Origin: Gammaproteobacteria bacterium
Lineage (GTDB): Bacteria; Pseudomonadota; Gammaproteobacteria; Burkholderiales; Nitrosomonadaceae
Reading direction: 5' to 3'
Assembly (NCBI GenBank): GCA_015709615.1
Contig: CP054179.1
Coordinates: 1,054,001 to 1,118,000, forward strand
Length of the DNA stretch: 64,000 nucleotides
Below, in pieces: positions 7,905 to 17,067 of the stretch. The position numbers and the translations under genes are program-made. How positions within the stretch are numbered: position 1 is the stretch's first letter; every line of letters begins with the position of its first letter. The notes beneath the pieces were generated by a model. The model was not told the origin of the DNA, did no database searches, and saw only the letters and a list, made by a program, of their open reading frames with translations.

Positions 7905-8933
7905 ATGATCAATGTCGGCATTATCGGTGGAACCGGGTACACAGGTGTGGAGCTATTGCGTTTGTTGGCGCAGCATCCCAAAGTAAAGATCAAGGCCATT
8001 ACCTCGCGCGGCGAAGCGGGCATGAGTGTTGCGGATTTATTCACCAATCTGCGCGGACATATCGACCTCAAATTCAGCGATCCGGCTGATGCCAAACTCA
8101 CCAAGTGCGACCTGGTTTTTTTTGCCACACCGAACGGTATTGCCATGCAACAAGCGGAATCCCTGCTGAAAGCCGGCGTCAAAGTGATCGATCTGGCGGC
8201 TGATTTCCGCATCAAGGATGTCGCCGAGTGGGAAAAATGGTACGGCATGCAGCATGCCTGCCCTGATCTGGTAGCAGAAGCGGTATATGGTTTACCGGAA
8301 ATCAACCGCGAACAAGTAAAGAACGCGCGTTTGATCGCCAATCCTGGATGCTATCCGACGGCGGTGCAACTGGGCTTCCTGCCGCTGATCGAAGCCGGTG
8401 TCATCGATATCAAGCACTTGATCGCCGACGTCAAATCCGGTGTGTCCGGCGCGGGACGGAAAGCCGAGGTGCATACCTTGCACGCCGAAGCATCGGATAA
8501 TTTCAAAGCTTATGGCGTTCCGGGGCACCGGCATCTGCCCGAAATCAAACAAGGTCTTTCCAATGTCGCCCAGAAACCTGTCGGCTTAACGTTTGTTCCG
8601 CACCTGGTACCGATGATCCGCGGCATTCATGCGACACTGTACGCCAAGCTGACAAAAAACATCGACTTGCAAGCACTGTATGAGAAACGCTACCAGAATG
8701 AAGCGTTCGTCGACGTGCTGCCCGCTGGCAGGCATCCGGAAACCCGTTCTGTGCGCGGCTCGAATTTGTGCCGTATCGCCGTGCATCAACCGCAAAACAG
8801 CGACACGGTCGTAGTTCTCTCGGTCACCGACAATCTGGTCAAAGGCGCAGCCGGTCAAGCGATACAGAATATGAACATCATGTTCGGCTTGCCGGAAACC
8901 CTCGGCATCCATCAGGTTCCTCTGCTGCCTTGA
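7905..8933 (+). CDS. argC: N-acetyl-gamma-glutamyl-phosphate reductase
   Basis: NADPH-dependent enzyme of 342 residues for the third step of arginine synthesis (N-acetylglutamyl phosphate to the semialdehyde). It has the N-terminal Rossmann motif GIIGGTGYTGVELL, the catalytic cysteine C149 in NPGCYPTAVQ, SGVSGAGRK and PGHRHLPEI. Length is normal for the long bacterial ArgC type. The start at 7905 has CAGGAG five bases upstream. It stands alone rather than in an arg operon. The following DUF6776-like gene begins 63 bases downstream with its own ribosome-binding site. Confidence 0.97.
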   Translation: MINVGIIGGTGYTGVELLRLLAQHPKVKIKAITSRGEAGMSVADLFTNLRGHIDLKFSDPADAKLTKCDLVFFATPNGIAMQQAESLLKAGVKVIDLAADFRIKDVAEWEKWYGMQHACPDLVAEAVYGLPEINREQVKNARLIANPGCYPTAVQLGFLPLIEAGVIDIKHLIADVKSGVSGAGRKAEVHTLHAEASDNFKAYGVPGHRHLPEIKQGLSNVAQKPVGLTFVPHLVPMIRGIHATLYAKLTKNIDLQALYEKRYQNEAFVDVLPAGRHPETRSVRGSNLCRIAVHQPQNSDTVVVLSVTDNLVKGAAGQAIQNMNIMFGLPETLGIHQVPLLP

Positions 8934-8996
8934 GCATGCATTCTACGCCGATTATCAGGCGCGGATAGATCGAATACTAATCGGTGAGGTATCGCA

Positions 8997-9731
8997 GTGT
9001 TAAAGCTTTTTCAAAAAAAACCTCAGATTCTGTCTCCGCGCGTTGTAGTCCGCCCGCGCCGTTCATGGCAATTCTATTTGTTCACCGCTGTTACAGTCTG
9101 CGCTTTGCTGGCACTGCTTTCTTGGGGCATGTATGAAGCCGGCAGGCAATCGGTAAACGATCACAACGATACCATCGAGGAAAAATCAACGTATTTATTC
9201 GATCCGGGCAGTTGCCGGCAGACCAAAAAGCAGCAATTGTGCACTCAGATCGGCGATCTGACTCAGCAATTGCAAATCGGCACAACCGCCAACGAGAATC
9301 TCGCCGAAGAAGTAAAGTCGCTGGCCAGCGAAAATGATCAATTAAAAGAAAAGCTGGTATTTTTCCAGCATCTGGTCGCCAGCAACACCAAAAGCGGGAT
9401 CTCCATTTACCAATTCAATCTGCAAGAAACGGAAACAGCGGGGAAATACCGTTACGCGCTGACCCTCATTCAGGGCGGGGAAAGACCAAGCGACTTCAAG
9501 GGAAGCTTGCGGTTCAAGGTCAAATTGACACAGAATGGACAAAGCAAAGCAGTCCCCCTTACCAACAAGAACGCCAAGCAGGATTTCCCTGTTCATTTCA
9601 AGTTTTTCCATCGGCTGGAAGAAAACTTTCAAGTCGCGCCGGATACCACGGTAGAAAATATTCAAGTACAGATTTATAAAAATGGCGACAAAAAACCGTT
9701 TGTAACTAAAACTGTCCAACCGGCATCGTGA
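8997..9731 (+). CDS. Single-pass membrane protein, DUF6776-like
   Basis: Protein of 244 residues of unknown function. It has a short basic cytoplasmic N-terminus, one transmembrane helix at about residues 27-47 (FYLFTAVTVCALLALLSWGM), then a predicted periplasmic coiled coil (residues about 75-120, with many Gln, Glu and Leu) and a C-terminal beta-rich domain. The layout and the neighbouring bactofilin gene agree with the DUF6776 family found in many beta- and gammaproteobacteria; the family assignment is from memory. The start is a GTG with GTGAGG upstream. The bactofilin gene follows by 10 bases, so the two are probably cotranscribed and may act together at the inner membrane. Confidence 0.7.
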   Translation: MLKLFQKKPQILSPRVVVRPRRSWQFYLFTAVTVCALLALLSWGMYEAGRQSVNDHNDTIEEKSTYLFDPGSCRQTKKQQLCTQIGDLTQQLQIGTTANENLAEEVKSLASENDQLKEKLVFFQHLVASNTKSGISIYQFNLQETETAGKYRYALTLIQGGERPSDFKGSLRFKVKLTQNGQSKAVPLTNKNAKQDFPVHFKFFHRLEENFQVAPDTTVENIQVQIYKNGDKKPFVTKTVQPAS

Positions 9732-9741
9732 AGGAGAAAAA

Positions 9742-10200
9742 ATGTTCGGCCGAAAAAAGAAAAACCAGCTCCACCATCATATCGATACCTTGATTGGGGC
9801 AAACACAACCATCACCGGCGATATTCATTTTACCGGCGGCTTGCGGGTCGACGGGCAGGTCACGGGTAACGTCCTGTCGGCGGACGACGAGCAAAGTACG
9901 CTGGTATTGAGTAACGAAGGCAGCATCAAAGGTAAAATAAAGGCCGCCAACGTCGTCATTAACGGCACTGTCATCGGTCCGATCGATGCGCCGGGCTATT
10001 TGGAATTACAGGAGAAAGCCAAGGTCTATGGAGATATGCAGTACGGTTCGATAGAAATACAGCTGGGCGCTTCCGTCGACGGCAAAATGATCCACCACAA
10101 TAAACCGGAAACCGGAAATGCGCAGCAAGCCGAGAAGATGATAACATTACTGCCACCCTCGGCCGATCAGCCGCACCTCTCAAGCGAAAAAGAGGCATGA
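9742..10200 (+). CDS. Bactofilin (polymer-forming cytoskeletal protein)
   Basis: Protein of 152 residues with the bactofilin core: the right-handed beta-helix repeats starting at DTLIGANTTITGDIHFTGGLRVDGQVTGNV and continuing through SIKGKIKAANVVINGTVIG to YGSIEIQLGASVDGKM. Bactofilins polymerise without nucleotide and scaffold envelope and cell-shape functions; they often pair with a membrane protein or M23 peptidase. Here a single-pass membrane protein is directly upstream (10-base gap), and an M23 peptidase lies 1.6 kb away on the other strand. The Asp/Glu/Lys-rich short tails are disordered. AAGGAGA lies just upstream of the start. Confidence 0.93.
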   Translation: MFGRKKKNQLHHHIDTLIGANTTITGDIHFTGGLRVDGQVTGNVLSADDEQSTLVLSNEGSIKGKIKAANVVINGTVIGPIDAPGYLELQEKAKVYGDMQYGSIEIQLGASVDGKMIHHNKPETGNAQQAEKMITLLPPSADQPHLSSEKEA

Positions 10201-10249
10201 GCGATAAGATCACAGCGCATCGGCGGCAATATCTATGCAATACTGATTA

Positions 10250-10612
10250 ATGATGGCAGAAACGATTATGAATACTGAAAATAGCGTCCCGATTTTATTT
10301 ACTGAAAACGCCGCCACAAAAGTTAAGCAACTGATCGAAGAAGAAGGTAATCCGAATCTAAAACTTCGCGTCTTTATCAGCGGCGGCGGCTGCTCCGGCT
10401 TCCAGTATGGTTTTACCTTCGATGAAACGATCAACGAAGATGACACCGTCACGGAAAAAAACGGTGTCCAGCTGCTGGTCGACCCGATGAGTTTCCAATA
10501 TCTGATCGGTGCCGAAATCGATTATCAGGAAAACATACAAGGTGCCCAATTCGTCATCAAAAACCCGGGCGCCACCAGCACCTGCGGTTGCGGCTCATCG
10601 TTTTCGGTATGA
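10250..10612 (+). CDS. erpA: Iron-sulfur cluster insertion protein ErpA
   Basis: A-type Fe-S carrier of 120 residues (114 from the internal ATG at 10268). It has the three conserved cysteines in SGGGCSGFQYG and TCGCGSSF, and the NPNLKLRVFISGGG signature of ErpA rather than IscA. The family delivers Fe-S clusters to apoproteins including isoprenoid-synthesis enzymes. There is no clear Shine-Dalgarno sequence, so any of three ATGs (10250, 10253, 10268) could be used. It converges with anmK, 33 bases away, and no obvious terminator separates them. Confidence 0.95.
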   Translation: MMAETIMNTENSVPILFTENAATKVKQLIEEEGNPNLKLRVFISGGGCSGFQYGFTFDETINEDDTVTEKNGVQLLVDPMSFQYLIGAEIDYQENIQGAQFVIKNPGATSTCGCGSSFSV

Positions 10613-10645
10613 ATTTCACATGGTGTTTCTGATCAGATCGCAAAC

Positions 10646-11746
10646 TCAAGCAGGATAAATCGCGCCTAAAATCCGGTTGCCTCTGGCGCCGGTGACTTCC
10701 GCCAGGCTACCCATTTTCCGCTCCAGCGTCTGCTGCGCCAGCCAGGCAAAAGCGTAAGCTTCCACCCAATCCGCCGCTACACCCAGCCGATCGGTCAACG
10801 CCACAATTTTTCCCGGCAGATTATCGATCAAGCGGTTCAACAACACCTGGTTATGCGCCCCGCCACCACAGAGATAGACTTCATCAGCGGATGGGCAATG
10901 TTCCATGATCGCCTGGGCAATCGTGGTGACTGTGAATTGCAGCAGAGTCGCCTGCACATCCTGCGGTGCTTCAATGCCGCGCAACTTGCTTTCCAGCCAA
11001 TGGGTATTGAACAAATCGCGCCCGGTACTTTTGGGCGGCTGACGAATGAAAAAATCTTCGGCCAAAAAATCCTTCAGCAAAGCAGCAATAACCCGGCCGG
11101 TAGCAGCCCATTGTCCGTCTTTATCGAAAGGTTTTCCGGTATGACGCAAGCACCACGCATCCATCAATAGATTGCCCGGACCGCAATCGAAGCCGATGAC
11201 CGGTTTGGCGGGATCAAGGCTGGTGATGTTCGCGATGCCGCCGATATTGGCGATCACCCGATGATGTGTTGCGTGTTTAAAAGCAGCAGCATGAAATGCC
11301 GGAACCAGCGGAGCACCCTGTCCTCCCGCTGCGATATCGCGGCTGCGGAAATCCGCAACAACGGTAATCCGTGTCAATTCCGCCAACAAGGCCGCATTGA
11401 TGAGCTGGATGGTATAGTGTCTGCCTGGTTCGGGGCAATGACGAACCGTTTGACCGTGACATCCGATAGCGCTGACCTGCTGCACCACCACACCGGCTTT
11501 TTCCAGCAAATCCATTGTTGCTTGCGCGTAAAGCCGCGACAACCGGTTACTCAATAGCGCGGCACGATCCAATTCATCGTGACCGGGATGGTGCAGCGCC
11601 AATAATTGCTCGCGCAATCCAGCGTCATAAGGACAAAAGTGGGTTTGCAGCAGTACCGAGGTAGTCTGGCCGAAATCAACCAGAGCGGCGTCCACGCCGT
11701 CCAGACTGGTGCCCGACATGATGCCAATAACGTAAACCGGTTCCAA
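10646..11746 (-). CDS. anmK: Anhydro-N-acetylmuramic acid kinase
   Basis: Peptidoglycan-recycling kinase of 366 residues that hydrolyses and phosphorylates 1,6-anhydro-MurNAc to MurNAc-6-phosphate. The family motifs are present: GIMSGTSLDGVDAALVDF near residue 8, GCHGQTVRHCP near residue 94, GGIANIT near residue 169 and YLCGGGAHN near residue 290. It is next to the M23 peptidase gene on the same strand (98 bases apart), a neighbourhood common in betaproteobacteria and consistent with shared cell-wall turnover. An inverted repeat lies between the two genes. Confidence 0.97.
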   Translation of the reverse strand: MEPVYVIGIMSGTSLDGVDAALVDFGQTTSVLLQTHFCPYDAGLREQLLALHHPGHDELDRAALLSNRLSRLYAQATMDLLEKAGVVVQQVSAIGCHGQTVRHCPEPGRHYTIQLINAALLAELTRITVVADFRSRDIAAGGQGAPLVPAFHAAAFKHATHHRVIANIGGIANITSLDPAKPVIGFDCGPGNLLMDAWCLRHTGKPFDKDGQWAATGRVIAALLKDFLAEDFFIRQPPKSTGRDLFNTHWLESKLRGIEAPQDVQATLLQFTVTTIAQAIMEHCPSADEVYLCGGGAHNQVLLNRLIDNLPGKIVALTDRLGVAADWVEAYAFAWLAQQTLERKMGSLAEVTGARGNRILGAIYPA

Positions 11747-11793
11747 TGACTTGTTATGACTTTAGCGAAGAGGTGCCATTACTGCGGAGAAGA

Positions 11794-11832
11794 GGTCACC
11801 AAGGATTCATGCTGATAAACCGCTTGGTGACC
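11794..11832. repeat. Inverted repeat between the M23 peptidase gene and anmK
   Basis: Perfect 10-bp arms GGTCACCAAG (11794-11803) and CTTGGTGACC (11823-11832), 19 bases apart. No T run follows on either strand, so it is not a standard terminator. It could be a protein-binding site, an mRNA-stabilising hairpin or a rho-assisted stop. Confidence 0.6.
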
Positions 11833-11844
11833 AAAGCGGCCTCA

Positions 11845-13179
11845 TTATTCCAATGAAGCGAGATGAATATTGCGCATGATGTTTAATCGCGCCACCAGAG
11901 CGTGTGTTTCTTTTTGGAAGTTGTTCAAATCGCGTTTTGCAATCGGCGGAGCGGACGGCAGAACCACTTTGGCCGGATCACGTTGCACACCGTCAACGCG
12001 CAATTCGTAATGCAAATGCGGACCGGTTGCCATACCCGTCGAACCGACATAACCGATTACGTCGCCTTGATTGACACGCTTGCCTTTACCCATTCCACTG
12101 GCAAAGCGCGATAAATGCCCATACGCTGATTCGAACTTGCCGTTATGTTTCAGCACCACCAGATTACCGTATCCTTTTTGTGACCCCGAGAATGCGATGA
12201 TGCCATTAGCCGTCGCTCGCACCGGAGTACCCGTAGGCGCGGCATAATCGATGCCTTTGTGTGCGCGCCATTCTTTCAGGATAGGATGATAACGCGCATG
12301 GGTGAAACCCGAAGTGACACGGGAAAATGCGAGCGGCGACAGCAGGAATGCCTTGCGTAAGCTTTCCCCTTCCGGCGTATAGTAGCCATCCGCGCCATTC
12401 GACGCTTTGAAATAAATCGCTTGATGCGATTTTCCTTTATTGACGAACTCAGCCGCTAAAACTCGGCCGGTTTTGGTGCGTTTGCCGTTATCGTTGGCAA
12501 ACGTTTCATACACCACGGTAAAACGATCGCCCTGACGCAAGTCGCGATAGAAATCAATTTCCGATGCAAATATCTCGGTCAGCTGCATCGCAATATTGTT
12601 CGGTATGCCGGCATGATCGGTCGCGGCAAACAGCGAGCTGTTAATCTCACCGGATTTCATATGAATACGCGTATCCAGCTCGACCGGCTGTTCGCTCATC
12701 TTAAATTCATCATCCGTTTTTTCCATCAGGAACAGCTCTTCGTTGCCGAAGAAATAACGCAACGTCAATAATTCACCATCGGCCGTGGTTTGCGCATAAA
12801 CGGTCTGCCCCGGTTTCAGCTGGCGCATTGCGCGGCTTCCACGCGCCGCTTGTAAAAAATCCGTCGAGTCCTGATCGCTGACATCCAGGCGGTTTAAAAT
12901 GGCGGCAATGGTATCGCCGCGGCGAATGTTTTCCTGGCGCCAGAAAGTCTGATTGTTCTGTGTTTCGGCGATTGCTTCCGGAATGGATAAATCGAGCACA
13001 ACCTCTTCAATTTGAACTTCTTCAAAAACAGGTGAATTAGGTGCGATGCCGAATGCCGTAAAGATGCCGAACAGTGGAATGCTGGATAAAGTTACCAGCC
13101 AGTGAATTGATTTTTTTGTTAGTTTTGATGATTTTTGAGCTAGAATCCTTTGTTTACTGCTAATAAGCGTATTTAGCAT
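11845..13179 (-). CDS. M23 family metallopeptidase with OapA/LysM-like domain
   Basis: Envelope peptidase of 444 residues resembling MepM/OapA-type DD-endopeptidases. It has a membrane anchor near residues 28-46 (HWLVTLSSIPLFGIFTAF), a LysM-like region (ENIRRGDTIAAILNRLDV) and a C-terminal M23 LytM domain. The zinc site is seen in HKGIDYAAPTG (HxxxD) and GPHLHYELRV (HxH), with QKGYGNLVVLKHN between them. All ligands are present, so it should cut peptidoglycan cross-links in the periplasm. GGAGGTAC lies before the start. It is divergent from tyrS and upstream of anmK on the same strand. Confidence 0.94.
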   Translation of the reverse strand: MLNTLISSKQRILAQKSSKLTKKSIHWLVTLSSIPLFGIFTAFGIAPNSPVFEEVQIEEVVLDLSIPEAIAETQNNQTFWRQENIRRGDTIAAILNRLDVSDQDSTDFLQAARGSRAMRQLKPGQTVYAQTTADGELLTLRYFFGNEELFLMEKTDDEFKMSEQPVELDTRIHMKSGEINSSLFAATDHAGIPNNIAMQLTEIFASEIDFYRDLRQGDRFTVVYETFANDNGKRTKTGRVLAAEFVNKGKSHQAIYFKASNGADGYYTPEGESLRKAFLLSPLAFSRVTSGFTHARYHPILKEWRAHKGIDYAAPTGTPVRATANGIIAFSGSQKGYGNLVVLKHNGKFESAYGHLSRFASGMGKGKRVNQGDVIGYVGSTGMATGPHLHYELRVDGVQRDPAKVVLPSAPPIAKRDLNNFQKETHALVARLNIMRNIHLASLE

Positions 13180-13334
13180 CTATGAAGTACCTCCAGTCAT
13201 TTGTCTCATTTTTGCAAACAGGCGCGAGTCTAACATGAAAATAGTTTATTTGTACTAGGAAACAACCAATTTTGTACTGAAAAATTATTTCAAATTACAA
13301 GAAGTTCAATAAAAATCATTAATTTAGCATTATC

Positions 13335-14537
13335 GTGAAAAAATCAATATTATCTGATCTTGAAATTATAAAACGCGGCAGTCACGAACTATTGGTAGAA
13401 ACAGAACTGGAAAGTAAGCTTATTTCCGGAAATCCGTTGCGTGTTAAAGCGGGTTTCGATCCGACCGCACCCGACCTGCACCTGGGTCATACGGTTTTAC
13501 TGAACAAGTTGCGCCAGTTGCAGGAAATGGGACATCACATCCTATTTCTGATCGGCGATTTCACCGGCATGATCGGCGACCCCAGCGGAAAAAACAGCAC
13601 CCGCCCGCCGTTGACGCGCGAACAAGTCGCGGAAAATGCCAAATCCTATACCACGCAGGTTTTCAAAATTCTCAAACCGGAACAAACCGAAGTCGTATTC
13701 AATTCCACCTGGATGGACAAACTGAATGCCGCCGGTCTGATCAAACTGGCCGCCACGCATACCGTCGCACGCATGCTCGAGCGCGACGATTTTGACAAGC
13801 GCTACCGCAACAACCAGGCGATCGCCATCCATGAATTTCTTTACCCGCTCATTCAAGGTTACGATTCGGTGGCACTCAAAGCCGATTTGGAACTGGGCGG
13901 CACCGATCAGAAATTCAACCTGTTGATGGGCAGGGAATTGCAAAAGCACTTCGGGCAATCGCAGCAATGCATTCTAACCATGCCGCTGCTGGAAGGACTG
14001 GACGGTATCAACAAAATGTCCAAATCGCTGAATAATTATGTCGGCATCACGGAAAGTCCCAACGAAATTTTCGGCAAATTGATGTCGGTATCCGATCAAC
14101 TGATGTGGCGCTATCTCGAATTGCTGTCTTTCGAGTCGCTGCAAACCATCCGCGCATGGCGGGAGGAAGTCGAAGCAGGCCGCAATCCGCGCGATATCAA
14201 AGTCAAGCTCGCGCAGGAAATCGTTGCGCGCTTCCACAGCCAGAAGGACGCCGAAGCCGCATTAGCGGATTTTGAAGCACGCTTTAGACACGGTGCGCTA
14301 CCCGATGAAATACCGGAAAAAATCATTCAGACGCCGGACAGCGAAATCGCATTGGTGCAACTATTAAAACAAACCGGTTTAACCGCGAGCACCAGCGAAG
14401 CGCTGCGCATGATCGAGCAAGGCGCGGTCAAATTGGACGGCGAAAAAGTTGAAGACAAATCCACCAAAATTAAACAGGGAGCATCCGTCGTCATCCAGGT
14501 TGGCAAACGAAAGTTCGCCAAAGCCATCATTCGATAA
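13335..14537 (+). CDS. tyrS: Tyrosyl-tRNA synthetase
   Basis: Class Ic synthetase of 400 residues that charges tRNA-Tyr. It shows the HIGH-type motif as HLGHT near residue 48, the KMSKS loop intact as NKMSKSL near residue 230, and an S4 RNA-binding domain at the C-terminus (SEALRMIEQGAVKLDGEKV). Length and motifs match the TyrZ-like type common in betaproteobacteria. Translation starts at a GTG with no strong Shine-Dalgarno sequence. It is divergent from the M23 gene across an AT-rich 155-base gap. A perfect-stem terminator at 14596-14629 closes the unit. Confidence 0.97.
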   Translation: MKKSILSDLEIIKRGSHELLVETELESKLISGNPLRVKAGFDPTAPDLHLGHTVLLNKLRQLQEMGHHILFLIGDFTGMIGDPSGKNSTRPPLTREQVAENAKSYTTQVFKILKPEQTEVVFNSTWMDKLNAAGLIKLAATHTVARMLERDDFDKRYRNNQAIAIHEFLYPLIQGYDSVALKADLELGGTDQKFNLLMGRELQKHFGQSQQCILTMPLLEGLDGINKMSKSLNNYVGITESPNEIFGKLMSVSDQLMWRYLELLSFESLQTIRAWREEVEAGRNPRDIKVKLAQEIVARFHSQKDAEAALADFEARFRHGALPDEIPEKIIQTPDSEIALVQLLKQTGLTASTSEALRMIEQGAVKLDGEKVEDKSTKIKQGASVVIQVGKRKFAKAIIR

Positions 14538-14595
14538 CTTACCGGCAGTAAATAATTTGCATGCCTGAGAAGAACCCGCTATACTGCGCGGCCTG

Positions 14596-14629
14596 AGTTG
14601 ATCAGAATTTTTAATCTGATCAACTTTTC
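14596..14629 (+). terminator. Rho-independent terminator of tyrS
   Basis: Perfect 11-bp stem AGTTGATCAGA / TCTGATCAACT with an 8-base loop, followed by TTT. It lies 58 bases after the tyrS stop. Confidence 0.82.
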
Positions 14630-14801
14630 TGGTCTCATCGTTCCTGGCCTCTCCTTAATTTTTCAAGTTTTTCCGGAAAATGTGCAACAACTTTGGTTAG
14701 CGGCGATGCTTTATTAATGCGCTTGCAAGGTTATGCACCATCACCGTTTTGGCAATGTTTTCTTGCCCGCGCGTTCTATTTCACTTTTTTAGGAAATCAA
14801 C

Positions 14802-16172
14802 GTGTCTTTTGAAGATTTAAATCTACACCCTTCTATTATCAAAGCCATTAGCGAAGCGGGATATACCGCTCCGACCCCGATTCAAAAACAAGCGATTCCC
14901 GAATTAATCGCCGGTCACGATGTGATGGCCAGCGCGCAAACCGGAACCGGCAAAACCGCAGCCTTCATGCTGCCGGCATTGCATCTGCTGGCGACACCAT
15001 CGCAAGCACGCAGCCGCGGGCCGCGCATTCTGGTGCTGACACCGACTCGCGAACTGGCCTTACAAGTTTCCGAAGCAGCCAAAAAATATGGCAAATACCT
15101 GCCGCGCATCAATGTCGTCAGCATTTTGGGCGGCATGCCGTATCCGTTGCAAAATAAACTGCTGTCGCAACCGGTCGACATCCTGGTCGCTACCCCCGGC
15201 CGATTGATCGACCACATTCAACGCGGCCGCATCGATTTCAAACGCTTGCAAATGCTCGTGCTCGACGAAGCCGACCGGATGCTGGATATGGGCTTCATCG
15301 AAGACGTCGAAACCATTGCTGCCGCAACACCGGCTACGCGCCAAACCTTGCTGTTTTCCGCCACATTGGATAACGCCATCGACAAAGTCGCCGTAAAATT
15401 GCTGAAAACACCGCAACGCATTCAAGTGGCAACACAAAAAGCCAAGCTCGATAACATCGAACAACGGCTACATTACGCCGACGACATGTCGCACAAAAAC
15501 CGCCTGCTCGATCATGTGCTGCGCGATGAAAAAGTCAAACAAGCGATCGTTTTCACAGCGACCAAACGCGATGCGGACACCTTGGCCGATAATTTATATG
15601 CGCAAGGCTTTTCAGCCGCAGCATTACACGGCGATATGAATCAGCGTGAACGCACCCGCACATTGAAACGGCTCCGCAGCGGCGGCTTGCAAGTACTGGT
15701 GGCAACCGATGTCGCTGCGCGCGGTATCGACGTGGCCGATATCACCCACGTGATCAACTTCGATCTCCCCAAATTTGCCGAAGATTATGTGCACCGCATT
15801 GGCCGTACAGGCCGCGCAGGCGCATCCGGCATTGCCGTTTCGTTCGCATCCAATAAAGATAGCGCGCATCTGTCGAAAATCGAACGCTACACCGGTCAGC
15901 GCATCGCGTCGCACATCATTCCCGGCTTGGAACCGCGCATCAAACCGCGTTTCCAAAGTAACGGACCGAAAAGCGCTCCCAGCGTGACACAAAAACGCAA
16001 GCGTTCACCCTTCGCTGGCAACGACAACCGCCCCGGCTTCGGCGCGGCCAACGAATCCAGCAGAGCCCGCAGCGGACAACGCGGCCGCTCGTTCGATCAG
16101 GAAAATCGCGGCAATTCTTTCCGCAGTAATAACGGCAACAAAGCTGGTTTTCAGTTTGCACGCACGAAGTAA
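14802..16172 (+). CDS. rhlE: DEAD-box ATP-dependent RNA helicase, RhlE-like
   Basis: RNA helicase of 456 residues. Motifs in order: Q motif (TPIQKQAIP), motif I AQTGTGKT near residue 45, PTRELA, TPGRL, motif II DEAD near residue 152, SAT (motif III), and HRIGRTGR (motif VI) near residue 330. The C-terminal ~85 residues are basic and low in complexity (Arg, Asn, Gly and Ser), typical of RhlE/DeaD-type RNA-binding tails. It likely unwinds structured RNA in ribosome assembly or decay. Start GTG with AGGAAA upstream. The 264-base leader after tyrS suggests a long 5' untranslated region. RhlE is favoured over SrmB or DbpA by length and tail, but this is a family-level call. Confidence 0.9.
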   Translation: MSFEDLNLHPSIIKAISEAGYTAPTPIQKQAIPELIAGHDVMASAQTGTGKTAAFMLPALHLLATPSQARSRGPRILVLTPTRELALQVSEAAKKYGKYLPRINVVSILGGMPYPLQNKLLSQPVDILVATPGRLIDHIQRGRIDFKRLQMLVLDEADRMLDMGFIEDVETIAAATPATRQTLLFSATLDNAIDKVAVKLLKTPQRIQVATQKAKLDNIEQRLHYADDMSHKNRLLDHVLRDEKVKQAIVFTATKRDADTLADNLYAQGFSAAALHGDMNQRERTRTLKRLRSGGLQVLVATDVAARGIDVADITHVINFDLPKFAEDYVHRIGRTGRAGASGIAVSFASNKDSAHLSKIERYTGQRIASHIIPGLEPRIKPRFQSNGPKSAPSVTQKRKRSPFAGNDNRPGFGAANESSRARSGQRGRSFDQENRGNSFRSNNGNKAGFQFARTK

Positions 16173-16181
16173 CCGCATTTA

Positions 16182-16218
16182 AAATCCTTTGCTCCGCAAT
16201 AGCGGGGCAAAGGATTTA
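16182..16218 (+). terminator. Rho-independent terminator-like hairpin after the helicase
   Basis: Long stem AATCCTTTGCTCCGC / GCGGGGCAAAGGATT (one G:T pair) with a short loop, 10 bases after the helicase stop. Its T tract is short. It lies between convergent genes, so it may act on both strands. Confidence 0.7.
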
Positions 16219-16259
16219 TCACATTACATTTTCTCAACATCAGCACGCGCTTATTAACA

Positions 16260-17039
16260 TCACTTCACCGTCTCTCTTTTCCGCAACACCCGCACAATCC
16301 CATAAGCCGCATACGCTGCAATCAGATGCTTGAGTGTGTGACCGCTGATTAAGCCATCTGTCCAGGTAAAAATTTCCCCATCGAGCATTTCCGCCGCTTT
16401 CGCCAACGCATACCATGCGATCACCTGAAAAACACCATTGCCATGCGTGTAACGCGAGGGAAAGCAAAAGCTGATCCAGACGATCAGCAGGATCGAGTAA
16501 AACTGCATGACGATATAAAAGTTCAGGTTGCCCGCACCTTGCTGCTCAGTCCAATACCAATACAGCACGCTCAACACCGCCAAAACCACCAGCAGCGGTA
16601 ACAGCCACAATCCGACCGTCAAGCTGATGCGGTCGGCGATGGTTGCGGACAGCAATGCAGCGATGGCGATGACAATGGGTAACCGGTCCCACAATAAATG
16701 TTCGATATCCGGTGTCCAGTGGTAGTGAATGGAACCGAACGCAGCGGACGTGATGCTCACAAACAGCACACAGTACGGCCAGCTTTCCTTGCGATCCTGG
16801 AACGTGGTTTGCGTGGGACTGCGATGAACCTGCCATAAAAACACCAAACCGGCGCTGCCGCTCAACAAAAAAGCCAGGTTGGAAATAACGTCGTTGAAGT
16901 TGGGAATGCCGAAGAAACTGCGCCGGTCGGCGAAATGATGATATTCGGCGGGTTGTGCAACCGGCGGCAGTAGCATCGCGGCGATGACGACCAGAATCGA
17001 CGTTCCTGCAAGTAACCAAAGATGGTTATTTGATTTCAT
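16260..17039 (-). CDS. CREST-superfamily membrane hydrolase (alkaline ceramidase-like)
   Basis: Integral membrane protein of 259 residues with about seven hydrophobic segments. It shows the metal-hydrolase motifs of the CREST superfamily (alkaline ceramidase, PAQR, Per1): ADRRSFFGIPNFNDVISN near residue 38, the S/H motif SIHYHWTPD near residue 103, WDRLP, and the C-terminal HxxxH as GHTLKHLIAAY near residue 235. The reaction would be hydrolysis of a lipid amide, but no bacterial substrate can be inferred. It is 28 bases downstream of radA on the same strand and may be the last gene of the rfbA-rfbC-radA transcript. Confidence 0.75.
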   Translation of the reverse strand: MKSNNHLWLLAGTSILVVIAAMLLPPVAQPAEYHHFADRRSFFGIPNFNDVISNLAFLLSGSAGLVFLWQVHRSPTQTTFQDRKESWPYCVLFVSITSAAFGSIHYHWTPDIEHLLWDRLPIVIAIAALLSATIADRISLTVGLWLLPLLVVLAVLSVLYWYWTEQQGAGNLNFYIVMQFYSILLIVWISFCFPSRYTHGNGVFQVIAWYALAKAAEMLDGEIFTWTDGLISGHTLKHLIAAYAAYGIVRVLRKRETVK

Positions 17040-17067
17040 CCATTTGTACCGGGGTTTTCCGGTTTTA

